DNA of 63,289 bases from a bacterium (GTDB lineage: Bacteria > Calditrichota > Calditrichia > RBG-13-44-9), in NCBI GenBank assembly GCA_020350205.1, contig CP070707.1, positions 2,232,073-2,295,361 on the forward strand, in the 5' to 3' direction. Shown one piece after another: positions 16,012 through 23,935 of the stretch; positions within the stretch are counted from its first letter, which is position 1, and every line of letters starts with the position of its first letter. The translations under genes and the position numbers were made by a program. The notes beneath the pieces are model-generated. The model was given only the letters and a program-made list of their open reading frames with translations. It was not told the origin of the DNA and made no database searches.

Positions 16012-17049
16012 TTAAATTTGGCCAGCCGAAATTTCTTTTTGATAAATTTCCTGCCATTCAGTAAAATGGCGTATACGGTTCATCAGCCTTTTGAAGGATG
16101 CCGGATCCAGCGTCTGGTCGGCATCAGACCAGGCCTGTTCCGGATGGGGATGGACTTCGATCATCAGTCCGTCTGCACCTACCGCCAGGCTAGCCAGGCT
16201 AAGGGGTTCTATAAGATCTCTTCTGCCAGTGCCGTGGCTGGGATCTACAATAATGGGAAGATGAGAAATATTCTTAATTGCTGGTACGACATTGAGATCC
16301 AGGGTATTTCGGGAATATTCTACAAAAGTTCTGATTCCACGTTCGCACAGAATAATCCGATCATTTCCTTCCGACATGATGTATTCAGCACTCATTAGAA
16401 ATTCAGTCATCTGTGCGGACATTCCTCTTTTTAAAAGAACCGGTCGATTTACCCGTCCCACCGCCTTCAGAAGCTCGTAATTTTGCATATTTCTTGCCCC
16501 GATTTGCAGCACATCAGCATATTCTGCCACCAACGGAACAAACTGGGCCTCCAACACTTCAGTGATAATATACAAGCCAGTTTCTTCTCGCGCTTTTTGC
16601 AGATGCTGTAAGCCCTCTTCGCCAAGGCCCTGGAAACTATAGGGGCTGGATCTGGGCTTAAACGCACCACCCCGCAGGAGATGACCGCCATTTTCCTTTA
16701 CGATATGAGCCGTCTCAAGAATTTGCTCTTCACTCTCCACAGAACAGGGACCGGCGATGACAACGGGAGTCCCATTTCCAAAAGCAACGCCGTTCAAATA
16801 GATTACGGTATTATCTTTTTTAAATTCCCTGCTTACCAACTTATATGGTTTGGAAATGGGAATCACTTTTTCGACACCGGATAAAGTGAGAAGATGTTCG
16901 CGTCTCACCTGATGTTTGTAACCTATAACACCAATAATAGTTCTTTCCTCCCCTTGCGAGATATGAGCACGGGCACTATGGGTATTTATGAATTGTTCTA
17001 CCTGCTCAATATCGTGTGAAGTAGCATCTGCTTTCATTACAATAACCAT
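16012..17049 (-). CDS. aroF: 3-deoxy-7-phosphoheptulonate (DAHP) synthase with N-terminal regulatory domain
   Basis: This is the first step of the shikimate pathway, condensing PEP and erythrose-4-phosphate. It is the type I-beta enzyme with an N-terminal ferredoxin/ACT-like domain (residues 1 to about 70), as in the Thermotoga enzyme, where that domain gives feedback inhibition by Tyr and Phe. The barrel carries [41 protein letters not shown] and [14 protein letters not shown], including the metal-binding Cys and His. GAAGGGAAC 6-14 bases before ATG 17049 is a good ribosome binding site. It is the first structural gene of the aro operon and sits directly behind the attenuator at 17076-17160, so transcription into it should depend on charged tRNA-Tyr and tRNA-Phe. 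Confidence 0.95.
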   Translation of the reverse strand: MVIVMKADATSHDIEQVEQFINTHSARAHISQGEERTIIGVIGYKHQVRREHLLTLSGVEKVIPISKPYKLVSREFKKDNTVIYLNGVAFGNGTPVVIAGPCSVESEEQILETAHIVKENGGHLLRGGAFKPRSSPYSFQGLGEEGLQHLQKAREETGLYIITEVLEAQFVPLVAEYADVLQIGARNMQNYELLKAVGRVNRPVLLKRGMSAQMTEFLMSAEYIMSEGNDRIILCERGIRTFVEYSRNTLDLNVVPAIKNISHLPIIVDPSHGTGRRDLIEPLSLASLAVGADGLMIEVHPHPEQAWSDADQTLDPASFKRLMNRIRHFTEWQEIYQKEISAGQI

Positions 17050-17075
17050 GATGTTCCCTTCTGACTTTATGTCAT

Positions 17076-17107
17076 AAAAAAACCCCTCCCGGTATCCTGA
17101 GAGGGGT
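17076..17107 (-). terminator. Attenuator terminator in the aroF leader
   Basis: Read on the minus strand, ACCCCTCTC (17107-17099) pairs with GGGAGGGGT (17090-17082) around an eight-base loop, followed by seven U (17082-17076). This is a textbook intrinsic terminator, but it lies only 27 bases before the aroF start codon rather than after a gene. Its 5' half is shared with the competing antiterminator (17100-17160), which identifies it as a conditional terminator. Confidence 0.85.
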
Positions 17108-17160
17108 CTGTGTATTCAATGTTTTATTTAGCTAAGGTAAATTTATTGAATACCCCCTCT
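17100..17160 (-). promoter_or_regulatory. Antiterminator helix of the aro attenuator
   Basis: On the minus strand AGAGGGGGTATTCAAT (17160-17145) can pair over 16 bases with ATTGAATAC (17120-17112) and CCCCTCT (17106-17100), leaving a five-base bulge ACAGA. This uses up the 5' arm of the terminator, so the two structures are mutually exclusive. The first arm begins one base after the last Tyr codon of the main aromatic cluster in the leader peptide. That is the geometry expected if a ribosome stalled on Tyr/Phe codons leaves this arm free. Confidence 0.8.
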
Positions 17161-17209
17161 GATAAAAATAATAGCTAAAATAATAAATTTTATTCACATT
17201 TGTTTTCAT
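17132..17209 (-). CDS. Tyr/Phe-rich leader peptide of the aro operon
   Basis: This 25-codon reading frame runs from ATG 17209 to TAG 17132, ahead of aroF. Residues 8-16 read IYYFSYYFY, and there is another Tyr at residue 20, giving six Tyr and two Phe in 25 codons. It starts about 16-22 bases after a predicted transcription start and ends before the terminator hairpin. This layout (promoter, short peptide rich in the end-product amino acids, alternative hairpins, biosynthetic genes) is that of the enterobacterial trp, phe and his leaders. The ribosome binding site is weak (GAG about 10 bases upstream). No function other than sensing translation speed is expected for the peptide. Confidence 0.82.
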   Translation of the reverse strand: MKTNVNKIYYFSYYFYQRGYSINLP

Positions 17210-17231
17210 TTGTAGTTACTCGTTTTGCTTC

Positions 17232-17260
17232 AATATATGCCCTAATGGGTGTAAAAACAA
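17232..17260 (-). promoter_or_regulatory. Promoter of the aro operon leader
   Basis: On the minus strand TTGTTT (17260-17255) and TATATT (17237-17232) are separated by 17 bases. The -10 matches the consensus at five of six positions, while the -35 matches only the first three. The predicted start of transcription near 17225 places the leader peptide ATG (17209) about 16 bases into the RNA. Confidence 0.5.
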
Positions 17261-17326
17261 TATTAAATTTTAACTTAAAATAGAGAATACCTCTTGCATC
17301 TGATGTGATTCAGCTCAAAAAATGAA

Positions 17327-18541
17327 CTAAGCGGATTGTGCCTGCAGTCCGTGGACAATTTGAGCAGTATCTTTAGCGATAACCAACTCTTCGTTGGTCG
17401 GAATCACCAATACTTTAACGCGGGAATCAGGGTGGCTGATCAACGCCTCTTTCTTACTGGTTTCATTATTCACTTTTTCATCCAGCTGAACGCCCAGAAA
17501 ATCCAGTTCTCTACAGGTTAATTTCCGGACCAGTGAAGAATTTTCCCCCACTCCGGCAGTAAATACTATTGCATCTACTCCTCCCAGGGCTGCAGAATAT
17601 GCTCCGATATATTTCTTTATCCGGTATACGAACACATCCATTGCCAGACGGGCTCGTTCATGGGTTTCATAGTTGTCTTCAATTTCTCTCATATCACTGC
17701 TGAGCCCGCTGATCCCCAGAATACCACTATGTTTATTAAGCATGGTATTCATTTCTCCTGCAGTCAGTTCTTCTTTGGCCATGATGTGCAGGATAATTGC
17801 TGGATCCATATCACCAGTACGGGTCCCCATCAACAGTCCTTCGAGAGGGGTAAATCCCATGGAGGTATCAATCGATTTTCCAAATTTTATTGCGGCTATG
17901 CTGGAGCCACTTCCCAGATGGCAGGTTATAAGTTTCAAATCCTGAATGGATTTTTGCATGAATTCGGCAGCACGTTCAGCCACATAGCGGTGAGAGGTGC
18001 CATGAAAACCATAACGGCGGATGCCATGCCTTTTATATAGAACATAGGGAATACCATACATATAGGCTTGTGAAGGCATAGACTGGTGAAAGGCGGTGTC
18101 GATGACGGCAACCTGAGGTACCTCTGGTAACAGCGATTTTGCTGCGGCTATGCCCTTCAAATTAGGTGGATTATGTAAGGGTGCATAATCGATACAGCGG
18201 GTCATTTCACGGATTACTTCTTCAGTAATGAGAACCGATTCGCGAAAAGCTTCCCCGCCATGAACCACCCGGTGTCCGACAGCATCGATTTCACTTTTAT
18301 TTTTTATCACTCCGTGGTTACGGCTTAATAAAATGCTGAGGACATATTCAATGGCAATCTTATGATCCAGTATTTCTCCGCTCAATGAAACCGAAGGTTT
18401 ACCGGACGCTTCGTGGGTTAGCATGGCACCGGAAAGACCGATGCGCTCCACAATACCTTTGGCCAGTAATGTAGCTTCTTCCGGGATTACAAGTTGATAT
18501 TTTACTGAGGAACTACCGGCGTTCAGAACAAGGATTTTCAT
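17327..18541 (-). CDS. ackA: Acetate kinase
   Basis: This enzyme interconverts acetyl phosphate + ADP and acetate + ATP; in anaerobes it is mainly ATP-forming. The N-terminal VLNAGSSSVKYQ, the catalytic-site HRVVHGGE, DTAFHQSMP, RRYGFHGTSHRYV, CHLGSGSS, GTRTGDMDP and VFTAGVGENS motifs are all present. The 404 residues match the family. It lies last in the minus-strand energy block (sucCD-kor-ndk-hbd-ackA), 62 bases after the 3-hydroxyacyl-CoA dehydrogenase gene. No phosphotransacetylase gene is seen next to it; it must be elsewhere or be replaced by another acetyl-phosphate source. Confidence 0.96.
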   Translation of the reverse strand: MKILVLNAGSSSVKYQLVIPEEATLLAKGIVERIGLSGAMLTHEASGKPSVSLSGEILDHKIAIEYVLSILLSRNHGVIKNKSEIDAVGHRVVHGGEAFRESVLITEEVIREMTRCIDYAPLHNPPNLKGIAAAKSLLPEVPQVAVIDTAFHQSMPSQAYMYGIPYVLYKRHGIRRYGFHGTSHRYVAERAAEFMQKSIQDLKLITCHLGSGSSIAAIKFGKSIDTSMGFTPLEGLLMGTRTGDMDPAIILHIMAKEELTAGEMNTMLNKHSGILGISGLSSDMREIEDNYETHERARLAMDVFVYRIKKYIGAYSAALGGVDAIVFTAGVGENSSLVRKLTCRELDFLGVQLDEKVNNETSKKEALISHPDSRVKVLVIPTNEELVIAKDTAQIVHGLQAQSA

Positions 18542-18603
18542 TTGGAAATTTCTCTCTCTATGTAAATTACATCCAATGCAAAATATCCAGATTATTTTTG
18601 TTA

Positions 18604-19545
18604 CTATTCTCGCATAGATTCTGGATATTCAAATATTCCTTTTCCTGTTTTCCGGCCGAGATGACCTGCACGTACTAGTTTTTTAAGAAGCGGGCAGGGG
18701 CGATATTTAGGATCCCCTAGTTCTCTGAACATGGCGTCCATCATACGTAACAATTCATCCAGTCCAATCATATCTGCCTGGGCGAGTGGTCCCATGTTAA
18801 AATTGAAACCCAGCTTCATAGCCGTGTCAATATCTTCTGCTGAAGCAATTCCTTCCATCAGCACATATAATGCTTCATTAATAAGAGGTATAATGAGTCG
18901 GGTGGTGATATATCCCGGGTATTCGTACACCTCCACCGCGGTCTTATTGAGAATTTCCGCAAATTTTTTTGCTGTGGCAAATGTATCATCGGAGGTCTTC
19001 AATCCACGTATAATTTCAACCAGCGGTATTTTTGGAACAGGATTAAGAAAATGCATTCCGATTATTTTTTCTTCCCGCTGAGTAATTTGGGCAATCTCGG
19101 TGATACTGAGGGTAGAGGTATTCGAAATGAATACGGTGTCATTTTCGCATATATCATCCAGTTTCAGGAAGATTTCTCTTTTAAGGTCTATTTTTTCAGG
19201 AAGGGATTCGATAACCAGGTCTCCCAGAGCCGCATCTTCCACTTTCCAGGAGGTATTGATCCGGTTAAGAATGTTTTTCTTCTCACTGCTGGTCATTGTC
19301 CAGCGCGCGATTTCTTTATCTATTGCCCGGGTGATACCTTCGATGGCATTTTTGGCACTTTCCTTATCCTTTTCAATCAACAGTACTTCTAATCCTTTTG
19401 ATGCCACGAGCTGTGAGATTCCCTGTCCCATGGTTCCTGCACCAATAACCACTACTTTTTTAATACTTTGTTCGGTCTCATCAATTTGCAATCCACCTTC
19501 GGTTGATAAAACCTCGATATCCAATACTTTTCTTTCGTCCTTCAT
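18604..19545 (-). CDS. 3-hydroxybutyryl-CoA / 3-hydroxyacyl-CoA dehydrogenase
   Basis: This NAD-dependent dehydrogenase oxidises or forms 3-hydroxyacyl-CoA. The dinucleotide loop [21 protein letters not shown] begins near residue 31 (GAGTMGQG). [13 protein letters not shown] carries the catalytic-region Ser, and [19 protein letters not shown] contains the catalytic His and the Asn-Pro signature. [16 protein letters not shown] and [14 protein letters not shown] mark the C-terminal helical domain. It is like a stand-alone hbd product (about 285 residues) but has about 28 extra N-terminal residues rich in acidic amino acids; no internal ATG removes them cleanly. The block contains no crotonase or thiolase gene. 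It could serve butyrate-type fermentation, fatty-acid oxidation or a carbon-fixation cycle. Confidence 0.88.
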   Translation of the reverse strand: MKDERKVLDIEVLSTEGGLQIDETEQSIKKVVVIGAGTMGQGISQLVASKGLEVLLIEKDKESAKNAIEGITRAIDKEIARWTMTSSEKKNILNRINTSWKVEDAALGDLVIESLPEKIDLKREIFLKLDDICENDTVFISNTSTLSITEIAQITQREEKIIGMHFLNPVPKIPLVEIIRGLKTSDDTFATAKKFAEILNKTAVEVYEYPGYITTRLIIPLINEALYVLMEGIASAEDIDTAMKLGFNFNMGPLAQADMIGLDELLRMMDAMFRELGDPKYRPCPLLKKLVRAGHLGRKTGKGIFEYPESMRE

Positions 19546-19595
19546 TTCACAAACCTCGGGATTACAAAATACTCTGTCGTTGCCACCGATTAATT

Positions 19596-20021
19596 TTATT
19601 GATTTAAGATTATTTCTTTGGCAGAGAAAAAGAAAGCAATTTCCTTTTGGGCATTCTCAGGACTGTCTGAGGCATGGACACAATTATTTTGAATATCTGT
19701 ACCAAAATCTTTTCGGATCGTTCCCGGAGCAGCATCCTTTGGATTTGTTGACCCGATGAATTTCCGGAAAGCCTCTACACAATTATCCTTTTCCAAAACC
19801 ATCACCACCACCTTTCCGCTGCACATGTATTGTACCAGTTCCTGATAGAAAGGCCGGTCTTTGTGTATCAAATAAAATTGTTGGGCTTCCTGGGATTGCA
19901 GGCGAACCATTCTGATTGCTAAAATTTTGAAATCGGCTTTTTCAATACGTTGTAAAATATCGCCAATATGATGTTTGGCAACGCATTCAGGTTTAATAAT
20001 CGTCAGTGTCTGCTGTATCAC
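19596..20021 (-). CDS. ndk: Nucleoside diphosphate kinase
   Basis: This enzyme transfers the gamma-phosphate between nucleoside tri- and diphosphates through a phospho-histidine. [16 protein letters not shown] is the N-terminal signature, [18 protein letters not shown] the nucleotide-binding region, and NCVHASDS contains the catalytic His. The 141 residues are exactly the family size. The gene lies 18 bases after korC and 50 before the hydroxyacyl-CoA dehydrogenase gene. Succinyl-CoA synthetases often make GTP, and ndk in the same run would link that GTP to ATP (inference). Confidence 0.96.
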   Translation of the reverse strand: MIQQTLTIIKPECVAKHHIGDILQRIEKADFKILAIRMVRLQSQEAQQFYLIHKDRPFYQELVQYMCSGKVVVMVLEKDNCVEAFRKFIGSTNPKDAAPGTIRKDFGTDIQNNCVHASDSPENAQKEIAFFFSAKEIILNQ

Positions 20022-20039
20022 CGAATCCTCCGTGTGTAG

Positions 20040-20630
20040 TTATTCTTCTAAATATTTTTTACCTTCTTCTGCCAGTTCCAGTCCATACTTGAGGGCCGAG
20101 AGATTCAATTCTTCAGTGCCTTTGGGAACCCGCGATAGAACTGCTTTCTCAAGGGATGCAACACTTATGACCTGACTGAGTCCTACCAAAGCTCCCAGTG
20201 AGACAATGTTCGTGGTCATGATTCGACCGACTTTATCGCGTGCGGTCCGGACCAGGGGCAGCGATATCACTTTGATGGGCGGTACATGTTCAACCGCATC
20301 GGAATCTGCCAGAAGTAGTCCGTCTTCCTTCAAATCATGTGCGTATTTATCACAGGATTCCTGATTCAAGGCCAGTAAATAATCCAAACGGGTGGTTTTT
20401 GGATAAAGAATTTCAGTATTACTGATAATGACCTCACTTTTGCTGGCACCTCCGCGTGCCTCCGGTCCATAACTCTGAGTCTGAACAGCATTTTTACCTT
20501 CGTAAATAGCTGCTGCCTCCGCTAATATCAATCCGGCTAAAATAAGTCCCTGCCCTCCGGAGCCGCTCAAACGAATTTCAGTCTTCTGAAACTGGGCTTT
20601 CTGACTCTTTGCTGCTTGCTTCGGGCTCAT
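20040..20630 (-). CDS. korC: 2-oxoglutarate:ferredoxin oxidoreductase, gamma subunit
   Basis: This is the gamma domain of the ferredoxin-dependent 2-oxoacid oxidoreductase family. RLSGSGGQGLILAGLIL is the conserved N-terminal motif, followed by QSYGPEARGGASKSEVIIS and the NIVSLGALVGLS region. At 196 residues it matches stand-alone gamma subunits. The only usable start is ATG 20630, which places the first 53 bases of the gene inside korB in another frame; the N-terminal 17 residues are basic and probably disordered. It works with KorA, KorB and the ferredoxin-like KorD encoded just upstream. The substrate is taken as 2-oxoglutarate because sucCD adjoin; other 2-oxoacids are not excluded by sequence. 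Confidence 0.9.
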   Translation of the reverse strand: MSPKQAAKSQKAQFQKTEIRLSGSGGQGLILAGLILAEAAAIYEGKNAVQTQSYGPEARGGASKSEVIISNTEILYPKTTRLDYLLALNQESCDKYAHDLKEDGLLLADSDAVEHVPPIKVISLPLVRTARDKVGRIMTTNIVSLGALVGLSQVISVASLEKAVLSRVPKGTEELNLSALKYGLELAEEGKKYLEE

Positions 20631-21486
20631 TTTTGCCTTTCTGTTGACTCAATTGAGTCATTTGTTCTTTAATTTGATATTTTTCGATAATTTTCTGATA
20701 CTCAGCGGTGAATTCCGCCTTGGGAGTATGATGTAAAATTCCGATAAGGAACTTATCCTTTAATTCTTCTTCTGAATATTTAGACTTGGAAGTAACAGGA
20801 ATAGCATTGTCTTTATAATATTTGAGCATGGTCGCTGCATCACCCCGTTTGTTCCATTTGCCTTCATAGGTCGGACACTGTGAAAAAATTTCTACCAGAG
20901 AAAAACCTTTATTTTCAAAAGCCTGCTGAATAAGCCGATCCATGGCGGGCACATGATAAGCCGTGGTGCGGGCAACAAAACTGGCACCTGCAGCGATGGC
21001 TAGTTGTGATATATCGAAGGGATGTTCCGGGTTCCCTGATTTGGCAGTTGAGCCCCGCCCACCATAAGGTGTAGTGGGGGAGACCTGTCCACCTGTCATG
21101 CCGTAAATGTTATTGTTCATTAATATTATCGTGAGATCAATATTGCGGCGGGCAGCGTGAATGAAATGATTTCCCCCAATGGCAGTCGCATCACCATCTC
21201 CGGTTATGACAATCACCGGCAGTTCGGGCCTGGCAAGTTTTAAACCGGTTGCATAAGCGATGGGTCTGCCATGAAGGGTATGGAGTGTGTTGAAATCCAC
21301 GTAAGCGGTCATTCGACTGGAGCAGCCAATTCCACTCACCATAACCACATCGTCTTTGCTCAGTGCGAGTTTATCGATAGCCCGTATGAGTGATCCCATG
21401 ACCACACCATGGCCACAACCGGGACACCACACATGAGGAAATTGTTTTTTGGCCCTTAAATAATTTAAAACCAGCGGTTGAGTCAT
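20578..21486 (-). CDS. korB: 2-oxoglutarate:ferredoxin oxidoreductase, beta subunit (thiamine diphosphate-binding)
   Basis: This is the catalytic thiamine diphosphate subunit. WCPGCGHGVV near the N-terminus, SGIGCSSRM, HGRPIAYATGLKLA and the ThDP/Mg motif GDGDATAIGGNHF through MNNNIYGMTGGQ are conserved. The 302 residues include a C-terminal tail of about 30 residues rich in Gln, Lys, Ser and Glu that overlaps the korC start. The gene abuts korA with no spacer. Together with KorA, KorC and KorD it oxidatively decarboxylates 2-oxoglutarate to succinyl-CoA, reducing ferredoxin, or runs in reverse in the reductive TCA cycle. Confidence 0.93.
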   Translation of the reverse strand: MTQPLVLNYLRAKKQFPHVWCPGCGHGVVMGSLIRAIDKLALSKDDVVMVSGIGCSSRMTAYVDFNTLHTLHGRPIAYATGLKLARPELPVIVITGDGDATAIGGNHFIHAARRNIDLTIILMNNNIYGMTGGQVSPTTPYGGRGSTAKSGNPEHPFDISQLAIAAGASFVARTTAYHVPAMDRLIQQAFENKGFSLVEIFSQCPTYEGKWNKRGDAATMLKYYKDNAIPVTSKSKYSEEELKDKFLIGILHHTPKAEFTAEYQKIIEKYQIKEQMTQLSQQKGKNEPEASSKESESPVSED

Positions 21487-22620
21487 CTATTTTGCCTCTC
21501 TAATTTTTGCGATGATCTGGTTCGGAGTAATCATTTCACCGTCATAACGATTGATCCCGAATATCTTTTTATGGTAGCATTCCACTTTACGGACTTCGTC
21601 TATCAACTGTCCCTGGTTCATTTCAACAACATAGACCTGGTCGACTTTTTTAATAATCTGCCGGAGTTGTTTTTCAGGAAACGGCCAGACTGTGATGGGT
21701 CTGAAAAATCCCACCTTACGGCGGTGGTTTCTCAGATACTGCACCGCTTCTTTGGCGGAACGCGAGGCTGATCCAAAAGTGATGACCAGGGTATTTGCAT
21801 CATCGGTATATAATGATTCATAATCCACAATATCTGTGGTGGAGCGCATGATTTTGTCGCGCAGTTTATTCATTTTACTAATGATTTCACTCTCTTTATT
21901 GGTGGGGAAACCCATCTCATCATGTGTCAATCCGGTTATGTTATAACGGTAACCGCTTCCGAAAGGAGCCATTGGCGTTACGAAATCTGTCGTTATTTCA
22001 TAGGGTTTATACCACTGCGGCGGTACGATGGGTACCAGTCGGTCCTCGGTAAGAATATCGCCATAATCCGGAATGACGACTTTTTCCCGCATATGCCCGA
22101 TAGCTTCATCCAGTAACAGAATAACCGGTACCCGGTACTTTTCCGAAAGATTGAAGGATTTTATGGTGAGATAAAAGGTCTCTTTTACGGATTCCGGCGC
22201 CAGAACGATCAGAAAATGATCGCCATGGGTGCCCCAGCGTGCTTGCATGACATCACCCTGGGCGGTTTTCGTCGGGAGACCGGTGCTTGGACCCCCTCGC
22301 ATCACATTTGCGATGACGATAGGGATTTCGGCCATGCAGGCGTACCCGATACCCTCCTGCATCAGAGAAAATCCCGGCCCGCTGGTGGCGGTCATCGATT
22401 TTAATCCACCGACGCTTGCCCCGATAATGGCACTGATACTGGCAATTTCATCTTCCATTTGAATGAACTTGCCTCCCACCCGGGGAAGTTTTTCACTCAT
22501 GGATTCGGCGATTTCGGTAGAGGGTGTAATAGGATAACCAGCAAAAAAACGACAGCCCGCTGCAATTGCACCTTCGGAACAGGCCTCATTACCCTGCATT
22601 AAAACAGTTTTTTCCGGCAT
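21487..22620 (-). CDS. korA: 2-oxoglutarate:ferredoxin oxidoreductase, alpha subunit
   Basis: This is the alpha subunit of a four-part enzyme. QGNEACSEGAIAAGCRFFAGYPITPSTEI is the classic N-terminus, here recognised by GCRFFAGYPITPSTEI. EDEIASISAIIGAS, ATSGPGFSLMQEG and GPSTGLPTKTAQGD are the other signatures, and the C-terminal transketolase-like domain contains VITFGSASRS and RPITVWPFPE. The length of 377 fits KorA-type alpha subunits. It starts 10 bases after korD and ends at the korB start. The same fold serves 2-oxoisovalerate and pyruvate enzymes, so substrate choice relies on the sucCD neighbours. Confidence 0.93.
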   Translation of the reverse strand: MPEKTVLMQGNEACSEGAIAAGCRFFAGYPITPSTEIAESMSEKLPRVGGKFIQMEDEIASISAIIGASVGGLKSMTATSGPGFSLMQEGIGYACMAEIPIVIANVMRGGPSTGLPTKTAQGDVMQARWGTHGDHFLIVLAPESVKETFYLTIKSFNLSEKYRVPVILLLDEAIGHMREKVVIPDYGDILTEDRLVPIVPPQWYKPYEITTDFVTPMAPFGSGYRYNITGLTHDEMGFPTNKESEIISKMNKLRDKIMRSTTDIVDYESLYTDDANTLVITFGSASRSAKEAVQYLRNHRRKVGFFRPITVWPFPEKQLRQIIKKVDQVYVVEMNQGQLIDEVRKVECYHKKIFGINRYDGEMITPNQIIAKIREAK

Positions 22621-22630
22621 TTCTCTTCCT

Positions 22631-22930
22631 TTACTTCTTATCTTTGATTTCGGCCTTAGGGGCTTTGCGTGGATTTCCCGTCACTAGAATCGCAAAATCC
22701 GGACAGTGAAGTTCACAAATTTTACAGCCGGTACAGGTCTCCGGAAATTTTATGTAAACTTTTCCTTCTCTGTCTGCTTCCAGTGTTCCCTGTGGACATA
22801 ATTCGTAGCAAATACCACATGCCTTACACCATTTCTGGTAGATTACTAGCATATCGGATCGGCGTAACTTTTCAGGCGTCTTCTGGGTTAGCTCGTCCTT
22901 TAGTCGCCGAACCGCCTCTTCTGTCATCAT
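22631..22930 (-). CDS. korD: 2-oxoacid:ferredoxin oxidoreductase, ferredoxin-like delta subunit (two 4Fe-4S clusters)
   Basis: This 99-residue protein carries two CxxCxxCxxxCP-type clusters: CKACGICYELCP and CTGCKICELHCP, separated by a short loop. It passes electrons from the ThDP subunit to free ferredoxin. A strong AGGAGG-like ribosome binding site lies just before ATG 22930 (CCGGAGGAT). It is the first of the four kor genes, 56 bases after sucD, so succinyl-CoA synthetase and the oxidoreductase should be made together. Confidence 0.94.
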   Translation of the reverse strand: MMTEEAVRRLKDELTQKTPEKLRRSDMLVIYQKWCKACGICYELCPQGTLEADREGKVYIKFPETCTGCKICELHCPDFAILVTGNPRKAPKAEIKDKK

Positions 22931-22986
22931 ATCCTCCGGTACAGTATTTAAAGAATTATAAATTTAAGAAACAGCACATAGTTATA

Positions 22987-23865
22987 CTATGGTTTTTTCA
23001 AAATGCTTGCAACCGTTTTACCAATATCGGCGGGACTCTTGCAAACTGAAATACCAGCTTTTTTCAGCGCATCCATTTTTTCTGCTGCAGTCCCTTTACC
23101 ACCACTGATGATTGCACCGGCATGTCCCATTCGTCTTCCTGGAGGAGCGGTCTGACCGGCGATAAAAGCAACCACGGGCTTGTTGAAATGTTCTTTGATC
23201 CAGGCAGCGGCTTCCTCCTCGGCCGTTCCGCCAATTTCACCAATTAGGACCACTGCTTTGGTGTCAGGATCATCTTTAAATAATTGCAGGGCGTCAATAA
23301 AACGGGTACCTATCACTGGGTCTCCCCCGATACCGATGCAGGTGGATTGTCCCATTCCCTGCCGTGTAAGTTGATCCACAGCCTCGTAAGTGAGGGTTCC
23401 GCTGCGGCTGATAACTCCAACGTTTCCTTCTTTATGAATAAAACCTGGCATAATCCCGACTTTACATCTCCCGGGAGAAATAATGCCCGGGCAGTTGGGA
23501 CCGATTAGACGGGTGCCGGTTTTTTTCAAGTAATTATAAACCTTTAGCATATCCATGGCAGGGATTCCCTCGGATATACAGACCACCGCCTCGATTCCCG
23601 CGTCGGCTGCCTCGTAAACAGCATCAGCTGCGAATGCCGGCGGAACAAATACCACCGATACATTCGCTTTGGTTTTATCCACCGCTTCTTTTACGGTGTT
23701 AAAAATGGGCACTTTCCCTTCAAATTTTTGTCCGCCCTTTCCAGGCGTTACGCCGGCAACCACCTGTGTGCCATATTCCATCATTTGCAGAGTATGGAAG
23801 GTGCCTTCTTTTCCGGTAATTCCCTGAACCAGGACTCGTGAGGTCTTATGAACAATAATACTCAT
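22987..23865 (-). CDS. sucD: Succinyl-CoA synthetase (ADP/GDP-forming), alpha subunit
   Basis: This subunit carries the phosphohistidine that shuttles phosphate in succinyl-CoA + NDP + Pi = succinate + CoA + [16 protein letters not shown] binds Co[12 protein letters not shown] and [10 protein letters not shown] are the family signatures, and [18 protein letters not shown] contains the active-site His. The length of 292 is standard. It follows sucC by 70 bases and precedes korD by 56. Position and strand imply conversion of the KOR product succinyl-CoA to succinate with substrate-level phosphorylation. Confidence 0.97.
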   Translation of the reverse strand: MSIIVHKTSRVLVQGITGKEGTFHTLQMMEYGTQVVAGVTPGKGGQKFEGKVPIFNTVKEAVDKTKANVSVVFVPPAFAADAVYEAADAGIEAVVCISEGIPAMDMLKVYNYLKKTGTRLIGPNCPGIISPGRCKVGIMPGFIHKEGNVGVISRSGTLTYEAVDQLTRQGMGQSTCIGIGGDPVIGTRFIDALQLFKDDPDTKAVVLIGEIGGTAEEEAAAWIKEHFNKPVVAFIAGQTAPPGRRMGHAGAIISGGKGTAAEKMDALKKAGISVCKSPADIGKTVASILKKP

Positions 23866-23935
23866 TTTATTTTCCTTTCATTCATTTTTCACGGATGAAG
23901 ATAATCGTTTTGATAACAGTTGATCGCACACCAGT

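Noticed and set aside
22974-22997. CATAGT/ACTATG hairpin with a T run at the sucD end
   Set aside because: The T run is on the plus strand whereas the genes are on the minus strand, and the stem overlaps the sucD stop codon; it cannot terminate this operon in the right direction.
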